Source of the DNA: Heliocidaris erythrogramma
Taxonomy: Eukaryota; Echinodermata; Echinoidea; Camarodonta; Echinometridae
Length of the DNA stretch: 64,000 nucleotides
NCBI GenBank assembly: GCA_025617745.1
Contig: CM046864.1
Coordinates: 3,370,616 to 3,434,615 of the forward strand
Direction of reading: 5' to 3'
A program made the position numbers and the translations under genes. Positions 1-10,374 of this stretch are shown one piece after another; positions within the stretch are counted from its first letter, which is position 1; every line of letters begins with the position of its first letter. The notes under the pieces are model-generated. The model worked only from the letters and a program-made list of their open reading frames with translations. It did no database searches and was not told the DNA's origin.

Positions 1-944
1 ATTTATTCATGCATGTTCATAATGTCATAATACTGATACAGCAGATACAAAATAGAGTACACAGAGGCATAGTGTACATAATGAACACACAAAGGTGCTG
101 CAACATAAGCTTTTAAAGCTTGAGTATAGTCGTAACACACAGGCATGGGCCTATATTATATCTACTTTTGCTATGCTTATAGATTCCTTTGAAATGTTGA
201 CAACACGACGTCTTCGCGCGTCACTGTGAAAATTTGCTGTTTTCCCCAATTTTCAAGGGTGTAGTATGGAGAGGTAGATTGTGAAATTATAACTTGCTAC
301 TTTATCACATATTCAGTTTCACATACTTAATGGTATGGGGTTTTGTCTCTGTTTTTTTTAACCTCTTAACTTAGTTTCGTATATCGTTGTTTATCAAAAT
401 AATTTTTTTGCGCTATTTAGCCACCGTGCAAACCATATTTTCATTTAGAACCACCCAAAAGCGTGATTGATAGTGGAATGCCCTTTTTAAACAAGTTTTA
501 CTCTGTATCTTATTCATTATTTATAAATTAACTTTATTTACTTTACAAGTTATATGCATGTGATACATGTAAAATAATGTATATTTATCTTAATTACTGT
601 AAATGACGTAATCTAAAACATTGTCCTCATTAACTAAAATCACTTCAAAGGTCGTACTATGCAACTACATCTAAGTCTAGCTTATTACTACAATTTAGTA
701 TTACTTATTTCACATGTTATGTCCAAAGTTTTTATCATGTTTACACCGATAATACATATTCTTCTATGACCTTCGTCATAAATAACATTGTAAGCAGCAA
801 AAATAATAAAGTGCGAGCGAGAGAGCGAGTACCACATGCTCCGAGCTGCAACTTGTTCACCAATTCGTGTTTTCACCATTGCTTTCTTTATGTTGGTGTA
901 AGGTAGATATAGAAAATAAATTAGCTTTCTAGCGGAACGTAGAA
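1..944. other. Intergenic or intronic DNA, no gene seen
   Basis: AT-rich sequence without a convincing coding segment, RNA gene or sharp repeat. If the gene at 3116-3626 continues, its downstream exons could lie here or off the left edge, but I could not identify one. Confidence 0.5.
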
Positions 945-1153
945 CACTCTAAAAACTAAAATGTTAAATCACCATTTAAAATGGCCGAGGAGTGACCACC
1001 TTTTCAAAATGGCAGATCACCCCCTTAAACCTGCTAGATACAGCCCTTATAGTGTTGGATCCGGCATGTTAAAAGTGTTAATCTGCCTTTTTGAAAAAGT
1101 GGTCACTCCTCGGCCCTTTTAAATGGTGATTTAACACTTTAGTTTTTAGAGTG
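945..1153. mobile_element. Palindromic MITE, about 209 bp
   Basis: The left end starts CACTCTAAAAACTAAA and the right end finishes with its reverse complement. The arms stay paired for about 75 bases, including GGCCGAGGAGTGACCAC and its complement near 995 and 1100. A central spacer of about 60 bases separates them. There is no coding capacity. This is the architecture of a short non-autonomous DNA transposon; no clear target duplication was found, so the superfamily is unknown. Confidence 0.7.
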
Positions 1154-2540
1154 AAGAGATAGAAAGGCTATGAGTGAGATAAGGTACTTTTTACGTTGTT
1201 TCTGTTGAAAGGAGCGGACGTGTTTGGAGCTCTCTTCTCCTTTCATCTTTCCTTGGCCAAGTTCTTTTATTTCACGATATTTTTGCATTTAGAAGGGAAA
1301 CCTTATGTCTTACTTTCCTAGCTGCCATATCGATATTTAAGAGAACGTCGATAATTTTGCTTTTTATGGCATTGGTAAGTCTGTACGCCATTTTCTGCAT
1401 CTGTTGATAATTTTTTTCTTATGTACATGTATTATGACTAATGTACATGTATTATAAGCACAAAACTTGCTAAGTGAAACTCTATAAATGTGATGTTTCT
1501 TTTCTAAAATCTCCATGAAATTTCAGTCCATTATTACACATTAGTCATTATTTCAGTGGTCGAATTCTTGCTCATTGAGTTTTATGTCATTAGCTTTAAA
1601 ATTGCTCTGGGCCTGTGACAGTGTGAAAGTGTGTTTTTACGTGTTTATGTCTGTGCCTGCGTGTCTGTGTGTTTATGTCTGTGTGTGCATTTTCATGTGT
1701 CTGAATGTATTTCATCACCTTCAGGTAGGGTTGGCCAATTTGAAATAAATCCATTTACATTATTAAAAAAAAATAAGTTTTCGAATAGAAAATAAAGAAT
1801 AACGTTAAAATTTCAAAACAAAGAAAATGTAAGAATTTATTTATATTGTTTGTCTTGCTTTTTTGTCATTTTTTTATCAGAATTGATATTTTTTAAATTA
1901 AAAAATCGCCAACCATGCCTTCAGAACAGCACACGCACACGCACACACACACAGCTTTACATGGCTTTACTTCCGAGGACAAGTATTGTTCCTCTATTGT
2001 TCCTCCGTCCTCGGAAAGTCGACGGAATAAGGCACAAATTCATTGTTCAACGTTAGAGGACCGTTGTTCTCATGATTTTTTTTTGTTTTCTGTCCGAAAA
2101 TGTCCTCGGACATACGGCTAAACACGCCCACACCCACATGCACACACATACACACATTTACACGGGTTCGGGCTGACAACAAAAGTCATACCTCTACTAA
2201 TGTTTGAATTTTTTTTCAATTTTGTTTGTCATTAAAAATTAGTTTGTCCTGGGTTTATGTACATGTACTTGATCATGTGGCAAAGAATGTCACGAATAAT
2301 ATTATATAACATAAAACAATTCCACTAGTCAACCTTTCATTTTTAAGACGGACACATTAAGACTTTAAATTACAAGGGGTATGAATAATTATACTGTTAA
2401 CTGTATTCACGTAGCCTATATAGACCTTTCTTTATATGAAAATATTCATATACATATCGAACATTAAACTCTCTTATGCATTTATTTGTGTATTATACAG
2501 TGTATAGTGCATGCTGCCGTTCTTCTAGCCCCAAGATGTG
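1154..2540. other. Non-coding stretch
   Basis: Holds a loose GT-rich patch near 1620-1700 and CA-rich patches near 1925-1955 and 2125-2160. The small open frames here are low-complexity by-products. Nothing else is recognisable. Confidence 0.45.
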
Positions 2541-2646
2541 ATCTGAAATGCATGATAACAATGGCGGGCCACTGAAACATAAAATTTAGGCACTTTGGGC
2601 ACACGTTATCAAAATCAGTCGGTGCCATCGTTTTTAGCAATAAATT
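2541..2646. repeat. Dispersed repeat, copy A
   Basis: About 105 bases resemble 37895-37995 in the same orientation. Both contain AATGGCGGGCCACT-like and CAGTCGGTGCCAT segments at matching spacing, so this is an interspersed repeat family of unknown type. Confidence 0.6.
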
Positions 2647-3115
2647 TAACATATGAATCAATGCTGAAATAAAGTGATCCATTTCCCATGAGGATCCGTC
2701 TTTCTGTGTACCTAACTAATGAGAGGGTAGGGACCAAGCATTGCTACAGGAGGGTTATAAAGAGGGTATCCACAGGCTTAGGAGATACTGGACTCTGTAG
2801 TATTGAAAATAGCTTGTTCTAAACACATAAGCAAGTGAGAGCAAACACAGAACATTTTTGATAGGACAGAGTTTCTACAGAAACATTTAACATTAAATCA
2901 AGCGGCCCATTGGGAAAATTCAGTCTCCAAACTCCCCTGGTTTTCTAAGCGCTTTACATAACTTACACATTAGCTGATCCTATAACTTGTCACGTATTCT
3001 TTGCTTACATTTTATATAGATAATACTACAGATATGCAGTAAATATAAGTCAGCAGCGACGAGTGTTCAATGATTAAAAGGACTTTATGCTTTCCAGTAT
3101 TTAGCATGTTCTTAC

Positions 3116-3626
3116 CTTATCAGTTGGGTTTTTCTCAGAAAGGCTTTTATTTTGATCATGGTCGCCAGATAGATCATTTCGTAGGCGATGGGTCATGTTA
3201 ATGTTGTTGTCTCTTTTACCTTCGAGTCTGACCTGGTTAACAAACTCCTTGTTCTTCGTCTTGTACTCTAATCAGGAGAATGGACAGAAATATCAATGAT
3301 TATTTTGTTGTTATCATTCGTGAACTTTTACACATAGACGGGAAAAGTTTTATAAAATTATATATCAAAATATATGAATATAGTGAATTTAACAATAGCT
3401 TACGAAAGGTTCATAGAAATACACTCTGTAGCAACGAAAAGCATTAACAAGAATCTATAAAAAGAATTGTTCTAATAGCTTACAAAAATAACACATGTTA
3501 TTTTCCTTGTTGCCTGCTAATTATAATATTCCACTTACCTGGTAATTGGAAATTTAAAGCAAGTTTCCAGCCGATTACACCCATGATGAAAAACATGAGT
3601 TGATAGATTGGATTAATACGTCTCAT
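3116..3626 (-). CDS. 5' exons of a type II membrane protein gene (partial)
   Basis: Two exons on the minus strand. Exon 1 is 3626-3539, from ATG to the donor AG|GTAAGT, and encodes 29 residues plus one base. Exon 2 is 3267-3116, from the acceptor TTAG to the donor AAG|GTAAGA. The split codon joins in frame as GAG and 50 further residues stay open. The protein begins MRRINPIYQ, then has a hydrophobic segment (about residues 10-26, LMFFIMGVIGWKLALNF) and a charged, Asn/Lys-rich luminal stem. That is the layout of a Golgi signal-anchor enzyme such as a glycosyltransferase or sulfotransferase, but no catalytic domain is inside the window, so the function is unknown. Two short upstream ATG frames precede the start; one of them (ATGCTACAATGA) overlaps the start codon. 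Confidence 0.6.
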
Positions 3627-4253
3627 TGTAGCATCACTCCCATACGAATACAACCATACGGAACGGGGTGATAAATATAATCTGTCGAATTTATCAAGGC
3701 AACGGGTTTTATTGGTTTCTCATGCCTGGAGATCGCCGGAGCTGAGGCGACAGTAGCTACGTACATTCACACGTGATATGTTTCTCGAGTAAAGCACGCC
3801 CCCAATAAATAAATCCATAAATATTCTCGTTTACCACACGAGTTGATATAGAAACTTTCATTGGTTGGGGTGATCATAACAATGTTGTTTATGCCACTAC
3901 TAGGTGTAAAAAAAAATGAGATTTGATCGTTATTAACTCAAAATTCAAACTCGTATCAGACTGAGGTTTTTCGCATTGTAAAGTTGAAGGATGTCAAATT
4001 TATTTAACGTAAGTTTTATGAATTTTTCTTTAATAATTTTCTCAAAATAATGTTCTGAATATCGAATTAGATTTTCACTTTTTGAAAAATCAAGCCCACA
4101 AAATCTGTGTATATGTGATTAATTCAGAACACAATTATAGTGCATCGCATCTGTCATTTCTGCTAAACTTTTGCCATCCACTGTCATTTTTTTTACCATC
4201 CGATAGGCCATTTTAATTCAGATCAATCTTTGAACAACATAATTTAATACATA
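3627..4253. other. Upstream region of the membrane-protein gene
   Basis: Probably holds the 5' UTR and promoter of the minus-strand gene starting at 3626. No TATA box or clear initiator was identified. The rest, to the mobile element at 4256, is AT-rich and featureless. Confidence 0.35.
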
Positions 4254-4718
4254 TACTAGGTGTTACAAAAAACATTTCCCACTTTTGATTCTTAATAGTT
4301 CGAAAACTATATGTCAGATAACACTGTCATTGATATGAGTAATAGCTGAATAGTGTACAATTTAGTTGGAGGTGATTTGAATATGAAAGCATAAATAACT
4401 TTCATTAAATCCATGATTAATTTTAAAGTTAGGTTCCAGATTTTGGTCAAATTTTAACCCTCTGTACAAAACTTAAACTTTACACAGGAACCAATGATGT
4501 GTATGTGAGTGTGTGCTTACAATGACCCTGAACAGTGGACATGAATACCACCTTTTCAGAGCTCTGCTGACCAGGCTTCTGGTCTCTTGCTCCAAGGCAC
4601 ATGAATGCTTTATTAATAATTCATGATGGATTGCCCTGGGCACTGCTTGTCTGAATTCATGGTAAAGGGTAAAATGCATGCACATGAAAAAAGTAAGCAC
4701 TTGTTTCCATGTGCTTGC

Positions 4719-5048
4719 AACATCATCATCATCATCATCACCATCAATATCATCATCGTCGTCGTTATCATTTTTATCATCATCATCACTGTCACTATCA
4801 TGATCATCATTATTAGCAGCAGCAGCATTATCATCACCATCATAATCATCATCATTGTCATCATTATCATCATAATCGTTATCATCATAATCGTTATCAT
4901 CATCATAATCATCACTATCATTGTCATCATAATCGTTATCATCATCATAATCATCACTATCATTGTCATCATTATCACTATCATTGTCATCATCATTATC
5001 ATCATCACTATAATCTTCGTCATCATCATCATCATCATCATCATCAAG
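4719..5048. repeat. Interrupted CAT/ATC trinucleotide microsatellite
   Basis: About 330 bases made mostly of CAT triplets with ATAATCGTTATC-type interruptions. It keeps all frames open on both strands, giving spurious poly-Asp, poly-Met and poly-Ile frames. Confidence 0.9.
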
Positions 5049-5087
5049 GACAACATCAATATTCCTATCCTTTGAATGACTTAAATC

Positions 5088-5333
5088 ACTTCGCATTATT
5101 TTGATTGCTTCAAAATCCATTAAAATGAAATCTCAGTGAAATGACTTTACACAGTTAATGCCAGAGGATGAATAAAGGCTAGCTGTGATAGTGGAATTCC
5201 TCGTGAATAAATAATAAAGCATTTAAACCCAATCACAGCTAGCCTTTATTCATCCTCTGGCATTAACTGTGTAAAGTCATTTCACTGAGATTTCATTTTA
5301 ATGGATTTTGAAGCAATCAAAATAATGCGAAGT
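5088..5333. repeat. Perfect 102-bp inverted repeat inside the 4256-5629 element
   Basis: Arms 5088-5189 and 5232-5333 are exact reverse complements by eye, separated by 42 bases. The left arm starts ACTTCGCATTATTTTG. The arms are better conserved than the element's outer TIRs, so this is either a younger insertion or a recently converted segment. Confidence 0.9.
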
Positions 5334-5631
5334 CCCTGGCCATTGACCTGGACCATTGTCTGGGTGTTGACCACACACGCCATTCACACCAATTGACCCC
5401 TGTGCAAAGTTAAAGTTTTGTACAGAGGGTTGAAAAAAGAGCAAAATCTGAACCGTAACTTAAAAATTAATTTTGAATTTAATGAAACTGATTTATGCTT
5501 TCATTTTTAAATTACCTCCAACAAAATTGTACACTATTCGGCTATTGCTCATATCAATGTCAGTGTTATCTGATATAGTTTTTTGAACTATTAAGGATCA
5601 AAAGTGGGAAATGTTTTTGTAACACCTAGTA

Positions 5632-7079
5632 CAAAAGAATAATGTACATTACAGCAAAATAAGTTATACATAATGAATATCAACAGTTATAAGCGTTTTG
5701 TAAACAGCATAGTTGGACGTAATCACTATAAACACTACGACAAAGAGAGCGGACAAAATATACAGCCCCCACTGCACCACCCCCCACAACCGCTCCGGCA
5801 GACAAATGAACATCCCTCCTCCACCACCACCACCATGCAAAACACAACAGGTGCATATACACTCCTCTGTATAATGAAGGGACGCTCCCCCGCCCGCCCA
5901 ACCAGAGCAAGGCACAGGCACAGCAATGAGGAGCTCCCGCCCCCCACTCGGAGGTCGAAGGGACCGCATACGTGTTCCCAAAATCTCCGGTAAAGGGGTA
6001 CTTTTTGGGCGACACAATCCGGCCCGTGAATTGTAATAAAAGGGTTTTTTTTTTTTATCTTTCACCCGGAGATTTCATTTAAAAAGGGGGTGTTTTTCTT
6101 TCTCTCTCTCTCTCTCTCTCTCTTCGACACCTGAGAAATTAAAAAAGGGGGGTTATGAAATATCTTGAAAAATTGATCAAATCCCAGGATCAAATTCCTG
6201 CTAGTTTTGATAGCTCATTCAGCCAGGAGTATTTCATTTTGAAAAGTAGAAACACTGGCCCCCAGTCCCACCCAGTCCTCCCTCGACTCGATATAGTACG
6301 GACTTTCCAAAATCTGTGACTAAGCAGGATAAGTAGTAACTTTAGACGTACCGTAGAGAGACACCTTTTTTGCATCTCTGCGAGCTGCATCCTGGTATAC
6401 GGTACGTCTTCATCGGCGCCGGGGCGGCCGGGCCGGCCCGGTACGGTATCAGCTTAGCAAGATGGGGTTCGACAAGCGTGGTGTGCGTCGTGGAACATGC
6501 GAAAAATGTCAAAATTACTTTGGTTACAAGTGATCATGGAAAGTAACATAAGTTGAAACTGCTATTAACAGGACTTACCATTGAAAAAAACCTTTATGTC
6601 ATGAGATTTTCATTTTTGTTTGGTTTCTTATGACTGCATTGATTTCTGAGATACCATTTTGAACATAAAAAACATCTCTTCCAAGGTATTGTAATGACAG
6701 CTTACTGGGAATTGGGAGGGGGTTGGTGTCTGTCCTGAGATATGGGGTTGGAATGAGAGCTCACCTGAGATAGGGGGGTACATTGAGCAGTGTTCTGAAT
6801 TTAGGGGGGTCTCCATGGCAGGAAAAGCCCGCGCAAAGCCCGCGATAGGGGGGTTCGGAAATTTTGGCAGCCCTGAGATAGGGGGGTGCTTTCAAAGGGA
6901 GGGAACAAGCATACGCGTACCCTAAATAATACTGAGTGGGGGGGGGGGGGGCGGGGAGGAGCTGCACACCTCGCCCGCCTTCCCGTTCGCCATGATCACA
7001 GTGAGTGAAATTTACAGCAAAAAAGGTTATGCTTAAACACAGAGCATGCATGTACATAATACAATACCAAATAGCAACA
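5632..7079. other. Low-complexity non-coding region
   Basis: Contains a CT-dinucleotide run at about 6101-6122, a C/G-rich patch at about 5760-5960, a GC-rich patch near 6418-6445, and scattered GAGATAGGGGGGT-like repeats at 6736-6890 ending in a poly-G run near 6938. No gene or RNA was recognised. Confidence 0.5.
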
Positions 7080-8800
7080 TTATGAATGAGAATGGTTTAA
7101 TAATTGCAATAGAAATTATACTAAACAATCAAAACTCTCTCAGAATTTATCCATTTTTTATCTCATTTCTTTTTTTTTTGTATACGAGCAAAATATACTT
7201 GTTGTTTGGTCAGAATTATTACACAGTTCAAAGCAGCATTTCGTTTGTCTATGAAACCTAACAGAACATGTATCAATGATAAATCTATTCTACACCGTGT
7301 TATATGTTGTAACCAGTCGGTCATACGACTCCAAATCATTTTGGTCACGTTACAAGAGTTTAAAAAAATGTACCATATCTTCTTCTTGTCTTCCACAAAA
7401 AGAACAGTTCTTATCTAAACTTATTTTCAATTTTACAAGATCCTTATTCAAACACAATATCCTATTTAAAAGTCTGTACTGAAAGTACCTTACTGTTCTA
7501 TGCATCGTACACTGAAACATCGCCCTCAAATATTGCATATATATATCATAATATACCATCTGTTACAGAATATTTTCAAATAATCATCCCTTTCTTTTAA
7601 CCTGATATGATATAAATGTCTACATCATTTTGTTCAACAAGTTTGAACATGTGCAGGGCATATTACAACATTCTAAGATTTATATTTTCATTTTATGGTT
7701 TGACAAAGTGCGTAATAATGAAGAAATTAAATTTTGATTGAAACCTTTTTTCACATTCTTCTCTTACTGAAATATTTCCTTGACCATCTGATAAATCGTT
7801 TATAAAACGGATACCTTTATCCCACCATTCTTTGAAAAATATACCTTTTCCTCGAATTTTCACAGAATTACACCATATAGGTATAGCTTGCCAAAAGAGA
7901 GAAGTACGCTCAACATGGCGAACAAAATAAGCAAGTATTTGGAACTTCTTCAAAAAATGATTAACTTCTTCACATGAATTCAGCAATATTCTTCTTATCC
8001 AAGTCAGTTTCAAAGCTCTAGAAAAATGTACAACATCAACCTTTTTCAGTCCACCATTTTCGTAAGTACAAACAACTTGTTTCCCTTTCCATATGAATTT
8101 AAAGAAAGACATTTATTGCTTTCAAAAGGTGTTCGGAATGGACATAAGCAAATGGTTGAATTGCAAGATAAGTAATGATTTCACTAGAACCACGCGACCA
8201 AAAACCAGTAATGTTGCGTTTTGACCAAGATATCATTTGTTTTTTAGTTTATCATATACCTATTCTATCATAGTTGAAATCCGGAAGCTTTTCCAGATCA
8301 ATACAAAAATCTATTCCCAAGTACCTTATGAATTTCCCGCTTAACCAACGATATGTCAGTCCCATGTATATGATGCAAATCATTCTTTACAGCTTTTTTC
8401 AAGGATCCAATACACAGTACCTGTGCATTGTCTTCGTAATATTAACATCTAAACCTGAATACTTAGAAAAGAAATCCAATAGCTGTAGGCGTTATGTAAA
8501 CTTTCTGTAATATTGAGGCACAACAATGTATCATTTGCATATTGCAATATTTTATATTTTTTGTTTTCTATATCGATAGCTTTGATCTTGTGAGATTTTC
8601 TGACTAACATACTAAAATCTCTGCACACAATAAAAATAAATATGGATAGAGCGGATCTCCTTGTCTTAGTCTGACGCTTAAAACGGCTGTGCACGCGTTT
8701 AAGACCAATGCAAAACTTTCGTTTGGCAAGCTCAGATAGATGAGAACATTGTTCAAATAAAAGTTAAAAAACAAAACAAGAGCTGTATATTTGGGCAAAA
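7080..8800 (-). pseudogene. Decayed L1-like LINE (reverse transcriptase, C-terminal half)
   Basis: The minus strand carries, in order, broken pieces of a non-LTR retrotransposon ORF2. At 8800-8604 there is a palm segment with LRQGDPLYPYLFLLCAEIL, equivalent to motif B. At 8694-8449 there is ILQYANDTLLCL, motif C with YADD altered to YAND. At 8112-7693 and 7559-7163 are the downstream regions with FIWKGK, GGLKKVDVVHFSRALK and a Cys-containing segment (CSFCGRQEEDMVHFF), followed by a C-terminal tail. Order, spacing and these phrases match the L1 clade (including Tx1-like elements). Frameshifts and stops separate every piece, so it is dead. The 5' endonuclease part is missing. Confidence 0.8.
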
Positions 8801-9300
8801 GTGTTTGCTGATCTTGTAGAAAATATATTGATAATGATTATTCACTCCGAATACTATATTGATTAATTTCCTTTTTTCATAAATTGTCCGTTGAACAGAG
8901 GGGTCAAATACCGTATTGTGTGTACAGTGTTATATGCTGCAGCCAAGAGATCTTGTGCCTCTTACTCTTAATACGTCACTTGGAGGTGTGACCTCAATTA
9001 GCCAATCAGCTCACGAGTTTTAAGGAACGGTTCCAAAACCTCTACTTTTCCCCCTTTTTCGCCAAAACGAGACATAATTTGGACAATCGATTGCCAGATT
9101 CATGATTAGAAGGCAAAAATACATGGAAACAGCACCCATTTTCATTCTAATTTAGTCAACCTTTAAATGCCCTATCCAAATCCAATACAATTATACATCA
9201 ATGGAAAGCTGAGGAGACGTAGAATTTGAATTATTCATAGATGAAATTATTTTCCCTTTCAGTATTGCACAAAAGCAGATCGAAACTTCACTGAGCCGCC
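8801..9300. other. Unique-looking DNA left of the giant element
   Basis: No gene or repeat recognised. Its last nine bases before 9310 (9301-9309, CCTCCCAAA) form the left copy of the target duplication. Confidence 0.45.
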
Positions 9301-9309
9301 CCTCCCAAA

Positions 9310-9721
9310 GGCTTATCTCGAAAGGGTGCGGTGCGGAGCGGCGCGGTGGGGAGCGTTCAACGCACCCTTTCGAGAAAAGCCCCCCCCCCCCTCCGCTTGT
9401 CTCGAAAGGGTGCGTTGAGAACGGAGTGGCGCGTTAACGCACCCTTTCGAGACAAGCGGGGGAGCTTTCTCGAAAGGGTGCGTTAACTAGTCTTCCACAT
9501 CAGTCGTTTATAATAAAATTAAAATATCATCTGTTTTCTAACTGAACGTGGAATTTAGCTTGCATGTGTTTAAAAAGAGGTAATATCGTGATACAGGCCC
9601 CGCAGCTTACCCGTCTTGCAATCGATCTTCTTAGACGTCTAACTTCAGCCAACTCACTAGTTATACTCGTGTTACAAGCCCCGGGCAACCACGTTGAACA
9701 ACTTACAAAACGGAAATGGGG
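9310..9721 (+). repeat. Left terminal inverted repeat
   Basis: The outer 180 bases contain five copies of a TCTCGAAAGGGTGCG(TT) motif in alternating orientation, forming nested hairpins around C- and G-runs. They may be transposase binding sites. The inner part holds a 50-residue frame starting MCLKRGNIVIQ that is conserved in the right TIR. Confidence 0.85.
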
Positions 9722-9739
9722 GGGGTTGAAATGTACATG

Positions 9740-10320
9740 TATTCATATATTCTTGATTTATTTATTCGTGGGCGTACCGGACAGGGGCTGTCAACCACTC
9801 CCCCCCCCCCCCCCCCACCAAAAAAAAAAATCCCAATTTTTCTTTCTTAAATCATTGTATTTTTTCAGCATTGTCATCACAGTGAATTTCCTTGAGTGTA
9901 TTCTACCTTTTATTTTTATTCTGTTATTTTGCTCAACCCCTCTTTTGTTCCTGAGGACACCCCCGCTTTTCTTTTTTTTGGCTTTGCTTTTCAGTTGGAC
10001 CCCCTTTTAATTTAATTTAATTTAATTTTTATCTGCCACTTCAGCGCAGTACCCCCCCCCCCCCAAAAAAAAAAAAAGAAGAAGAATATCACGCCATTTT
10101 ATTCATCTGTTCATTTAAATAATAACGCATGATGTACCGGGGCAACTAACCCCTACACAATCTCCCCCCAAAAGAACAACCATCCCCCCCCCCCCCCCCC
10201 ATTTTTTCTCCTTTTGTTTCTTTTTCTTTTTGATCATTGTTCTGATTAACCTGTACATGTTAATTGAAATGAATAAAGCATGACAAACCCAGATCAACTA
10301 AAAGGGGGAGGGGGCACGTC
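9740..10320. repeat. Poly-C, poly-A and T-rich low-complexity stretch
   Basis: Contains C-runs directly followed by A-runs near 9800 and 10053 and another C-run near 10187. No coding content is credible. Confidence 0.7.
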
Positions 10321-10374
10321 CTATTCTGCCTCCCCCTGGATCTGTCCATGCCCAGGTAACAGGCCCATGTGGGG

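Larger units (their letters stand above)
4256..5629. mobile_element. TA-flanked element with long TIRs (mariner-like MITE or fold-back)
   Basis: The left end CTAGGTGTTACAAAAA and the right end TTTTTGTAACACCTAG are inverted, and each is flanked by TA (4254-4255 and 5630-5631), the Tc1/mariner target duplication. Inverted similarity continues inward about 225 bases (4256-4480 against 5405-5629), with small differences. The interior carries a CAT-trinucleotide array and a second, perfect inverted repeat. No transposase is present, so it is non-autonomous. The aspartate-rich open frame inside is only the trinucleotide array read on the minus strand. Confidence 0.8.

Noticed and set aside
4473-5120. 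215-residue aspartate-rich frame
   Set aside because: It is the CAT trinucleotide array and flanks inside a transposon; frames are equally open on the other strand.
5664-6065. 133-residue frame over a C/G-rich patch
   Set aside because: Overlapping frames on both strands with biased composition and no domain.
6418-6445. GC-rich palindromic patch as a promoter or CpG island
   Set aside because: Only about 30 bases long with no gene start beside it.
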